DNA of 64,000 bases from Argopecten irradians (lineage: Eukaryota; Mollusca; Bivalvia; Pectinida; Pectinidae): contig NC_091139.1 of assembly GCF_041381155.1 (NCBI RefSeq), positions 9,796,383-9,860,382 of the forward strand. Direction: 5' to 3'. Position 1 is the first letter of the stretch. Each line of letters opens with the position of its first letter. Positions 27,701 to 39,700 of the stretch are shown here, in pieces. Under the pieces are notes generated by a model. That model was not told the origin of the DNA. It ran no database searches and saw only the letters and a list, made by a program, of their open reading frames with translations. The position numbers and the translations under genes are program-made.

Positions 27701-30700
27701 ACTTCCCTGTCCTATTCCCCAGACTTCCCTGTCCTATTCCCCAGACTTCCCTGTCCTATTCCCCAGGTTTCCCTGTCCTATTCCCCAGACTTCCCTGTCC
27801 TATTCCCCAGACTTCCCTGTCCTATTCCCCAGACTTCCCTGTCCTATTCCCCAGACTTCCATGTCCTATTCCCTAGACTTCCCTGTCCTATTCCAATCTA
27901 TTCATCAGACTTCTCTGTCCTATTTCCCAGACTTCCCTGTCCTATTCCAATCTATTCATCAGACTTCTCTGTCCTATTCCCCAGATCTTCCCTGTCCTAT
28001 TCCCCAGACATCCATATCCTATTTCCCAGACTTCCCTGTCCTATTCCCTAGACTTCCCTGTCCTATTCCAATCTATTCCCCAGACTACCATGTCCTATTC
28101 CCCAGACATCCATATCCTATTCATCAGACTTCCCTGTCCTATTCCCCAGACTTCCATATCCTATTCCCCAGACATCCATATCCTATTCCCCAGACTTCCC
28201 TGTTCTATTCCCCAGATTTCCATATCTCAATCCCCAGACTTCCCTGTCCTATTCATCAGACTTCTAACCCTATTCATCAGACTTCCCTATCCTATTCCCA
28301 TCTATTCATCAGACTTCCCTGTCCTATTCCCCAGACTTCCCTGTCCTATTCCCCAGACTTCCATATCCTATTCCCCAGACTTCCCTGTCCTATTCCCTAG
28401 ACTTCCCTATCCTATTCCCATCTATTCATCAGACTTCCTTGTCCTATTCTCCAAACTTACAGATCCATAAGTTTCTTGGTTTTGGCATCAGGACTTATCG
28501 ATGCTTTCATTTTTGTTTGTTCAAACGATCGCTTTCCTCTTGTTGTAATTGTAGGCATCTTATCGACTGACTCATTTTCATTGGGTTCTGGCAAATCTTC
28601 TATAAGAGGCATCTCTGATAAGAAGATGTCGTCATCTGCTAAAATAAAATTCCAAAATTCTTCACCATCTTCAAATGATTCTATATCATTCTAAACTGAT
28701 CAGCCTAAACCTTCAAACTGCTATAACCGATTAATCCTCAACCATTAAGTGAAGGGTAAGAATCCTTAAGACTCTTCCTTTGTGATGTTTAATTTAAACA
28801 ATGGTTCCACAATAATCTGAACCCCAAACTGACAGTCTGAAAAACTCTCAATCCAGAAAAATATCAGGAATGGATTTCATCATTAACTAAATAGAGAGAA
28901 TCTGGCACTACAGTAAAGCCATAATCTGGATGGTATAAGAAGGGTACTCGCAGGCAGGTCACAGTGATACCAGCAACTTTCATTAGAACTGGTTTATTAC
29001 AAATATAAATGGAACTTTAACTCAGACTAAATTGTTCCTTGATGTTGTGTAGCTTGCATGATGCTTGAATATTTGATCAAACTGCAATCAGGTCAAGTTC
29101 AGATGATCCCAAATGTCACGATCAATAGTTTTATATTAACCAAGGAGAGACAAGTTTGAAAACCTCTTCAATGCACTTGCACGACAAGTAATATGCCCAA
29201 GTAACAATATTTCAGTACATACCTGTAGAAAATGAAACTGTTGGCTTGAATATACTCTTCTTTTTACCAGGACACCAGGTTTCTCTTCTTTTTCTCTATG
29301 AATAAAAACAATATTGGATACAGCTGTGCAGGATAATCAAATAGTGTGGAATGGAGAAATTACCAAGTGTTTCAATTCGAACTCGATGGGCTAGAAATTT
29401 TTAATGACATTAATTACCTCCACATGAAATCTGAACAAGACATGACAGGACAGGACAGTATGAAACTAGTGAGGCAAAAAAAAATAAAAATGTCTGTTTA
29501 GAAGGCCCATGGGCCTTAGCGGTCACCTGATATCAGATACAGAATGAAACAAAGACATGCATATAAAACACTATATATTTGCCCATCAGGCCCTTGAAGT
29601 CAGTCAGTGATTTTATAAATTTGACTTTTTAATCTATGAAGATTATTTGGTTACATCAAATCTGTGAATTCAGAAGTAAGATTTTTGAAATGTTATCCAT
29701 TTTGACCCCTTTTGGCCCCACCCCTCTGGCCCCTGGGGGTCAGCCAGGACCAATTTGGATATGATGTTAAAATGCTATCTCAGGCTAATAATTCTAACCC
29801 AGATTGACTAATTTCCTATGAAAACTAAGCAAATAAAATTCCTAAATGTGTTTTTCCTATAAAAACTATAGTAAACTTGACCCCCTCCCCAGAAGGGAAA
29901 CATGAGACCCCAGGGTAATATTATTCACAATTTTTGTAAAGGATTTTAAGACCTTTCCATCTATGCAGAGTATTTGATTCTACCAGTTCCAGAATTTCAG
30001 AAGAAGATTTTTGAAGTTTTAGCCTATTTGACCCGTTTTGGCCCCGCCCCTAAGGCCCCTGGGGATCAGTCATGGAAAATTTGGTAATAAGATTCAATGG
30101 CCATCACATAGGGATAATTCTGACAACAATTGACTATAAATTTCCTATTATAATGACTAAATAATGCTCAAAAATGTGTTTTCCCTATATAAACTACAGT
30201 AAACTTAACCCCCTCCCCAGGGGGAAACCTGAGACCCAATGGTGATGTAATTCACAATTTTCTTAAAACACCTTAAGACCTGTCCATCTATGAAGAGTAT
30301 TTGATTCTACCATTTCCAGTATTTAAGAAGAAGATTTTTAAAGTTTTAGCCTATTTGCCCCTTTTGGCCCCACACCTCTGCCCCGAGGTGGTTGACCAGG
30401 ACCAACATAGATATAATATTAAAATGTTATCTCAGGCTAATAATTCTAAACAAGTTTGACTCATTTCCTATGAAAATTGAGCAAAAAAATGCTCATAAAT
30501 GTGTTTTCTCTATATAAGCTATAGTAAACTTGACCCCCCTCCCTAGGGGGAAACGTGAGACCCCAGGGTCATATAATTCACAATTTTCATAAAACACCTT
30601 AAGACCTTTCCATCTATGAAGAGTATGTGATTCTATCAGTTCCAGAATTTCAGAAGAAGATTTTTGAAATTATAGCCTATTTGACCCCTTTTGACCCCGC

Positions 30701-33700
30701 CCCTAAGGCCCCTGGGGATCAGTCATGGAAAATTGGTTAATAGGATTCAATGGCCATCTCATACTGATAATTTTGACAATATTTGACTCACTTCCTATTA
30801 CAAATGATCAAATAATACTCAAAAATGTGTTTTCCCTATATAAACTATTGTAAACTTAACCCCCTCCCCAGGGGGAAACCTGAGACCCCAGGGTCATATA
30901 ATTCACAATTTTTGTAAAAGACCTTAGGACCTTTCTATCTATGAAGAGTGTTTAATTCCATCACATCTGTGAGTGGAGAAGAAGATTTTTGAAATTTTAG
31001 TCAATTTTACCCCTTTTGGCCCCTCCCATAGCTCCCTGGGGGGTGGGGACCATATAATTCACAATTTTGATTGGCCTTATGCCTTAGAAGGTTTGTGCAA
31101 AATTTCATTGAAATTGCTTCAGCGGTTTTGGAGAAGAAGTCGAAAATGTAAATTGTTTACGGACATACGACGCACGACGACGGACAAAAGGTGATTAGAA
31201 TAGGTCACTTGAGACTTCGTCTCAGGTGACCTAAAAAATGTCTGTTTAGGGTTACATTGGCAAAAAAAAAAATAGGGTCGGTCGGTTGGGATTTTTTTTA
31301 GTGTCTTTCACTCTAAAATGATGGCCAGAATTGGAGTCTGAGATCAAAACCCTGACTTTTCAATTTTTTTCGTAGAAAAGTGGAAAAAAATAAGGGTCGG
31401 GGGTAAAAAATAGAGTCTGTCGGGTAACCCTAAACAGGCCTATTTTTTTGGCCTAATCAGTATATCTGCTGTTAACAAGGGGCTCCAGCTGTATGAAGTG
31501 TTACCTTGGCTTGGCTCTGTGTTGGTCCTGATTGGATAATGAATTTCATTCTTAACTCCATTTGTTCCAAACTCTTTTTAAGGTCCTGGTTTTCAATCTT
31601 ACCAAGCTACAGTTAGAAAGGAAAAAAATAAATAATTTCAAAAACATCTTTTGAATAGAAAACAGGGATCAAACTAACAAATAAAAATGCTTCACTGTAA
31701 GTATTTGGTAAGTGTTCAAAAGTAAAGATGGTAATATGGCCCAAGGCTATAGAAAATCTGGTGGGTCCATGTAATCCAACATGTAAAATTAATTATGAAA
31801 AATGTGTAACATTAACAAATTTCTATTTGTTTTGTTACTTTTGTATTAAACCCTTACAAGCATTATAATCAATCTTATGGTGCTTTCATTCAACAAATTA
31901 ACTGGGGGCCATAGAATTTCATTTTTCTGCAGACCGATAGTCTATGGAAAATCCACAGTCACTTTCAGACACTGTAGTATGAACTTGATATTATGATTAC
32001 GATTAACATGTACACAGAAGTATTTTACCTCATTCAGCTGTTGTTGGTGTTTAATCTCCTTTTGTAACTTCTTCAGCATGGCTGCCTCTGATAGCACTTC
32101 GTTGGCCATGGCCTTATTCTTTATCTTCTTGGCTTGTGAAGCAAACTATAAACAAAAAGCAATAAAAAGTGTCAAATGTTTCCACATTCATCATCAACAT
32201 AACTTTAAGAGATGCCAGAAGTGTACTGTGTGCACTCTTTGGTACCAACCCTAAGTGTACTGTGGCACTCTTTGGTACCTACCCTGAGTGTACTGTGGCA
32301 CTCTTTGGTACCTACCCTAAGTGTACTGTGGCACTCTTTGGTACCTACCCTAAGTGTACTGTGGCACTCTTTGGTACCTACCCTAAGTGTACTGTGGCAT
32401 TCTTTGGTACCTACCCTAAGTGCACTGTGGCACTCTTTGGTACCTATCCTAAGTGTACTGTGGCACTCTTTGGTACCTACCCTAAGTGTACTGTGGCACT
32501 CTTTGGTACCTACCCTGAGTGTACTGTGGCACTCTTTGGTACCTACCCTAAGTGTACTGTGGCACTCTTTGGAAACTACCCTGAGTGTACTGTGGCACTC
32601 TTAGGTACCTACCCTGAGTGTACTGTGGCACTCTTTGGTACCTATCCTAAGTGTACTGTGGGACTCTTTGGTACCTACCCTAAGTGTACTGTGGCACTCT
32701 TTGGTACCTACCCTGAGTGTACGGTGGCACTCTTTGGTACCTACCCTAAGTGTACTGTGGCACTCTTTGATACCTACCCTAAGTGTACTGTGGCACTCTT
32801 TGGTACCTACCCTGAGTGTACTGTGGGACTCTTTGGTACCTACCCTAAGTGTACTGTGGCACTCTTTGGTACCTACCCTGAGTGTACTGTGGCACTCTTT
32901 GGTATCTACCCTAAGTGTACTGTGGCACTCTTTGGTACCTACCCTGAGTGTACTGTGGCACTCTTTGGTACCTACCCTGAGTGTACTGTGGTACTCTTTG
33001 GTACCTACCCTAATTGTAATGTGGCACTACTGTGGCACTCATTGGTGCCTACCCTGAGTGTAAGGTGACACTTTTTTGTACCTTCCCTGAGTGTACTGTG
33101 GCACTCTTTAGTACCTACCCTGAGTGTACTGTGGCACTCTTTAGTACCTACCCTGAGTGTACTGTGGCACTCATTGGTACCTACCCTGAGTGTACTGTGG
33201 CACTCTTTAGTACCTACCCTAAGTGTACTGTGGCACTCTTTGGTACCTACCCTGAGTGTACTGTGTGGCACTCTTTAGTACCTACCCTGAGTGTACTGTG
33301 GCACTCATTGGTACCTACCCTGAGTGTACTGTGGCACTCTTTAGTATCTACCCTAAGTGTACTGTGGCACTCTTTGGTACCTACCCTAAGTGTACTGTGG
33401 CACTCTTTAGTACCTACCCTGAATATACTGTGGCACTCATTGGTACCTACCCTGAGTGTACTGTGGCACTCTTTAGTACCTACCCTAAGTGTAATGTGGC
33501 ACTCTTTAGTACCTACCCTGAATATACTGTGACACTCTTTGGTATCTACCCTGAGTGTAAGGTGACACTCTTTAGTACCTACCCTACGTGTAAGGTGACA
33601 CTCTTTAGTACCTACCCTGAATATACTGTGGCACTCTTTGGTATCTACCCTGAGTGTAAGGTGACACTCTTTAGTACCTACCCTGAGTGTAAGGTGACAC

Positions 33701-36700
33701 TCTTTGGTACCTACCCTGAGTGTACTGTGGCACTCTTTAGTACCTACCTTGAGTGTACTGTGGCACTCTTTGGTACCTACCCTAAGTGTACTGTGGCACT
33801 CTTTGGTACCTACCCTAAGTGTACTGTGGCACTCTTTGGTATCTACCCTGAGTGTACTGTGGCACTCTTTGGTGCCTTCCCTGAGTGTACTGTGGCACTC
33901 TTTGGTACCTACCCTGAATATACTGTGGCACTCATTGGTGCCTACCCTGAGTGTAAGGTGACACTCTTTTGTACCTTCCCTGAGTGTACTGTGGCACACA
34001 TTGGTAGCTACCCTGAGTGTACTGTGGCACTCTTTGGTACCTACCCTAAGTGTACTGTGGCACTCTTTGGTATCTACACTAAGTGTACTGTGGCATTCTT
34101 TGGTACCTACCCTAAGTGTACTGTGGCATTCTTTGGTACCTACCCTAAGTGTACTGTGGTATTCTTTGATACCGACCCTGAGTGTACTGTGGCACTCTTT
34201 GGTATCTACCCTAAGTGTACTGTGGCACTCTTTGGTAACTACCCTGAGTGTACTGTGGCACTCTTAGGTACCTACCCTAAGTGTGCTGTGGCATTCTTTG
34301 GTACCTACCCTAAGTGTACTGTGGCACTCTTTGGTACCTACCCTAAGTGTACTGTGGGACTCTTTGGTACCTACCCGAAGTGTACTGTGGCACTCTTTTG
34401 TACCTATCCTAAGTGTACTGTGGGACTCTTTGGTACCTACCCTAAGTGTACTGTGGTACTCTTTGGTACCTACCCTGAGTGTACTGTGGGACTCTTTGGT
34501 ACCTACCCTAAGTGTACTGTGGTACTCTTTGGTACCTACCCTAAGTGTACTGTGGCACTCTTTGGTACCTACCCTGAGTGTACGGTGGCACTCTTTGGTA
34601 CCTACCCTAAGTGTACTGTGGCACTCTTTGGTACCTACCCTAAGTGTACTGTGGCACTCTTTGGTACCTACCCTGAGTGTACTGTGGGACTCTTTGGTAC
34701 CTACCCTGAGTGTACTGTGGCACTCTTTGGTACCTACCCTGAGTGTACTGTGGCACTCTTTGGTATCTACCCTAAGTGTACTGTGGCACTCTTTGGTACC
34801 TACCCTGAGTGTACTGTGGCACTCTTTGGTACCTACCCTGAGTGTACTGTGGTACTCTTTGGTACCTACCCTGAGTGTACTGTGGTACTCTTTGGTACCT
34901 ACCCTAATTGTAATGTGGCACTACTGTGGCACCCATTGGTGCCTACCCTGAGTGTAAGGTGACACTCTTTTGTACCTTCCCTGAGTGTACTGTGGCACTC
35001 TTTAGTACCTACCCTGTGTGTACTGTGGCACTCTTTAGTACCTACCCTGAGTGTACTGTGGCACTCATTGGTACCTACCCTGAGTGTACTGTGGCACTCT
35101 TTAGTACCTACCCTAAGTGTACTGTGGCACTCTTTGGTACCTACCCTAAGTGTACTGTGGCACTCTTTAGTACCTACCCTGAATATACTGTGGCACTCAT
35201 TGGTACCTACCCTGAGTGTACTGTGGCACTCTTTAGTACCTACTCTAAGTGTAATGTGGCACACTTTAGTACCTACCCTGAATATACTGTGACACTCTTT
35301 GGTATCTACCCTGAGTGTAAGGTGACACTCTTTAGTACCTACCCTGAGTGTAAGGTGACACTCTTTGGTACCTACCCTGAGTGTACTGTGGCACTCTTTA
35401 GTACCTACCTTGAGTGTACTGTGGCACTCTTTGGTACCTACCCTGAGTGTACTGTGGCACTTTTTGGTACCTACCCTAAGTGCACTGTGGCACTCTTTGG
35501 TATCTACCCTGAGTGTACTGTGGCACTCTTTGGTGCCTTCCCTGAGTGTACTGTGGCACTCTTTGGTACCTACCCTGAATATACTGTGGCACTCATTGGT
35601 GCCTACCCTGAGTGTAAGGTGACACTCTTTTGTACCTTCCCTGAGTGTACTGTGGCACACATTGGTAGCTACCCTGAGTGTACTGTGGCACTCTTTGGTA
35701 CCTACCCTAAGTGTACTGTGGCACTCTTTGGTACCTACCCTAAGTGTACTGTGGCACTCTTTGGTACCTACCCTAAGTGTACTGTGGCACTCATTGGTAC
35801 CTACCCTGAGTGTACTGTGGCACTCTTTGGTACCTACCCTAAGTGTACTGTGGCATTCTTTGGTACCTACCCTAAGTGTACTGTGGTATTCTTTGATACC
35901 GACCCTGAGTGTACTGTGGCACTCTTTGGAATCTACCCTAAGTGTACTGTGGCACTCTTTGGTAACTACCCTGAGTGTACTGTGGCACTCTTAGGTACCT
36001 ACCCTAAGTGTACTGTGGCATTCTTTGGTACCTACCCTAAGTGTACTGTGGCACTCTTTGGTACCTACCCTAAGTGTACTGTGGGACTCTTTGGTACCTA
36101 CCCTAAGTGTACTGTGGCACTCTTTGGTACCTATCCTAAGTGTACTGTGGGACTCTTTGGTACCTACCCTAAGTGTACTGTGGTACTCTTTGGTACCTAC
36201 CCTGAGTGTACTGTGGGACTCTTTGGTACCTACCCTAAGTGTACTGTGGTACTCTTTGGTACCTACCCTAAGTGTACTGTGGCATTCTTTGGTACCTACC
36301 CTAAGTGTACTGTGGCACTCTTTGGTACCTACCCTAAGTGTACTGTGGGACTCTTTGGTACCTACCCTAAGTGTACTGTGGCACTCTTTGGTACCTATCC
36401 TAAGTGTACTGTGGGACTCTTTGGTACCTACCCTAAGTGTACTGTGGTACTCTTTGGTACCTACCCTGAGTGTACTGTGGCACTCTTTGGTACCTACCCT
36501 AAGTGTACTGTGGTACTCTTTGGTACCTACCCTAAGTGTACTGTGGCACTCTTTGATACCGACCCTGAGTGCACTGTGGCACTCTTTGGTATCTACCATG
36601 AGTGTACTGTGGCACTCTTTGGTATCTACCCTGAGTGTACTGTGGCATTCTTTGGTACCTACCCTGAGTGCACTGTGGCACTCTTTGGTATCTACCCTGA

Positions 36701-39700
36701 GTGTACTGTGGCATTCTTTGGTACCTACACTAAGTGTACTGTGGCATTCTTTGGTACCTACCCTAAGTGTACTGTGGCATTCTTTGGTACCTACCCTAAG
36801 TGTACTGTGGTATTCTTTGATACCGACCCTGAGTGTACTGTGGCACTCTTTGGTATCTACCCTAAGTGTACTGTGGCACTCTTTGGTAACTACCCTGAGT
36901 GTACTGTGGCACTCTTAGGTACCTACCCTAAGTGTACTGTGGCATTCTTTGGTACCTACCCTAAGTGTACTGTGGCACTCTTTGGTACCTACCCTAAGTG
37001 TACTGTGGGACTCTTTGGTACCTACCCGAAGTGTACTGTGGCACTCTTTTGTACCTATCCTAAGTGTACTGTGGGACTCTTTGGTACCTACCCTAAGTGT
37101 ACTGTGGTACTCTTTGGTACCTACCCTGAGTGTACTGTGGGACTCTCTTTTGTACCTACCCTAAGTGTACTGTGGTACTCTTTGGTACCTACCCTAAGTG
37201 TACTGTGGCACTCTTTGGTACCTACCCTGAGTGTACTGTGGCACTCTTTGGTACCTACCCTAAGTGTACTGTGGCACTCTTTGGTACCTACCCTAAGTGT
37301 ACTGTGGCACTCTTTGGTACCTACCCTGAGTGTACTGTGGCACTCTTTGGTACCTACCCTGAGTGTACTGTGGCACTCTTTGGTACCTACCCTGAGTGTA
37401 CTGTGGCACTCTTTGGTACCTACCCTAAGTGTACTGTGGCACTCTTTGGTACCTACCCTGAGTGTACTGTGGCACTCTTTGGTACCTACCCTGAGTGTAC
37501 TGTGGTACTCTTTGGTACCTACCCTGAGTGTACTGTGGTACTCTTTGGTACCTACCCTAATTGTAATGTGGCACTACTGTGGCACTCATTGGTGCCTACC
37601 CTGAGTGTAAGGTGACACTCTTTTGTACCTTCCCTGAGTGTACTGTGGCACTCTTTGGTACCTACCCTGAGTGTACTGTGGCACTCTTTGGTACCTACCC
37701 TGAGTGTACTGTGGCACTCTTTGGTACCTACCCTGAGTGTACTGTGGCACTCTTTGGTACCTACCCTAAGTGTACTGTGGCACTCTTTGGTACCTACCCT
37801 AAGTGTACTGTGGCACTCTTTAGTACCTACCCTGAATATACTGTGGCACTCATTGGTACCTACCCTGAGTGTACTGTGGCACTCTTTAGTACCTACTCTA
37901 AGTGTAATGTGGCACTCTTTAGTACCTACCCTGAATATACTGTGACACTCTTTGGTATCTACCCTGAGTGTAAGGTGACACTCTTTAGTACCTACCCTGA
38001 GTGTAAGGTGACACTCTTTGGTACCTACCCTGAGTGTACTGTGGCACTCTTTAGTACCTACCTTGAGTGTACTGTGGCACTCTTTGGTACCTACCCTGAG
38101 TGTACTGTGGCACTTTTTGGTACCTACCCTAAGTGCACTGTGGCACTCTTTGGTATCTACCCTGAGTGTACTGTGGCACTCTTTGGTACCTACCCTGAGT
38201 GTACTGTGGCACTCTTTGGTACCTACCCTGAATATACTGTGGCACTCATTGGTGCCTACCCTGAGTGTAAGGTGACACTCTTTTGTACCTTCCCTGAGTG
38301 TACTGTGGCACACATTGGTAGCTACCCTGAGTGTACTGTGGCACTCTTTGGTACCTACCCTAAGTGTACTGTGGCACTCTTTGGTATCTACACTAAGTGT
38401 ACTGTGGCATTCTTTGGTACCTACCCTAAGTGTACTGTGGCACTCTTTGGTATCTACCCTAAGTGTACTGTGGCATTCTTTGGTACCTACCCTAAGTGTA
38501 CTGTGGCATTCTTTGGTACCTACCCTAAGTGTACTGTGGTATTCTTTGATACCGACCCTGAGTGTACTGTGGCACTCTTTGGAATCTACCCTAAGTGTAC
38601 TGTGGCACTCTTTGGTAACTACCCTGAGTGTACTGTGGCACTCTTAGGTACCTACCCTAAGTGTACTGTGGCATTCTTTGGTACCTACCCTAAGTGTACT
38701 GTGGCACTCTTTGGTACCTACCCTAAGTGTACTGTGGGACTCTTTGGTACCTACCCTAAGTGTACTGTGGCACTCTTTGGTACCTACCCTGAGTGTACTG
38801 TGGCACTCTTTGGTACCTACCCTAAGTGTACTGTGGCACTCTTTGGTACCTACCCTGAGTGTACTGTGGCACTCTTTGGTACCTACCCTGAGTGTACTGT
38901 GGTACTCTTTGGTACCTACCCTAAGTGTACTGTGGCATTCTTTGGTACCTACCCTAAGTGTACTGTGGCACTCTTTGGTACCTACCCTAAGTGTACTGTG
39001 GCACTCTTTGGTACCTACCCTGAGTGTACTGTGGCACTCTTTGGTACCTACCCTGAGTGTACTGTGGCACTCTTTGGTACCTACCCTAAGTGTACTGTGG
39101 CACTCTTTGGTACCTACCCTAAGTGTACTGTGGCACTCTTTGGTACCTACCCTAAGTGTACTGTGGCACTCTTTGGTACCTACCCTAAGTGTACTGTGGC
39201 ACTCTTTGGTACCTACCCTAAGTGCACTGTGGCACTCTTTGGTACCTACCCTGAGTGTACTGTGGCACTCTTTGGTACCTACCCTGAGTGTACTGTGGCA
39301 CTCTTTGGTACCTACCCTAAGTGTACTGTGGCACTCTTTGGTACCTACCCTGAGTGTACTGTGGCACTCTTTAGTACCTACCCTAAGTGTACTGTGGCAT
39401 TCTTTGGTACCTACCCTAAGTGTACTGTGGGATTCCTCTAAGGAAGCAGGAGTTATAGTAGCAATTATCGCTGTTTTAGAATTTCCTCCTAATGAAGCCT
39501 GGAGTATCCTTGTTAGTTTGGAGTCACGGTAACTGATATGTTGGTTGCTGGAAGAGAATAACAAGTTTCTTTAATCCACACTGACATACGTACTTTAAGC
39601 ATGCTTTATTTAGTAATTAAAACCCAATAAATCATTTTGTAATTAAAACCCAATAAATCATTTTGTCACAACAAGTTTTATTTTTACTGATTTTCATTTC

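Noticed and set aside
21402-28470. Plus-strand ORFs up to 571 codons reading [20 protein letters not shown]-like repeats
   Set aside because: They come from the 22-bp intronic array read in three equivalent frames on the antisense strand. There is no independent start context, signal peptide or unique domain, and the array lies wholly inside a CENP-E intron.
10585-39440. CRISPR-like arrays (22-33-bp repeats)
   Set aside because: Units are contiguous with no spacers, the host is an animal genome, and the arrays sit in introns.
32169-39532. Plus-strand ORFs up to 892 codons ([11 protein letters not shown] and [11 protein letters not shown] repeats)
   Set aside because: Antisense readings of the 33-bp array. 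Two plus-strand frames happen to lack stops, so length alone means nothing.
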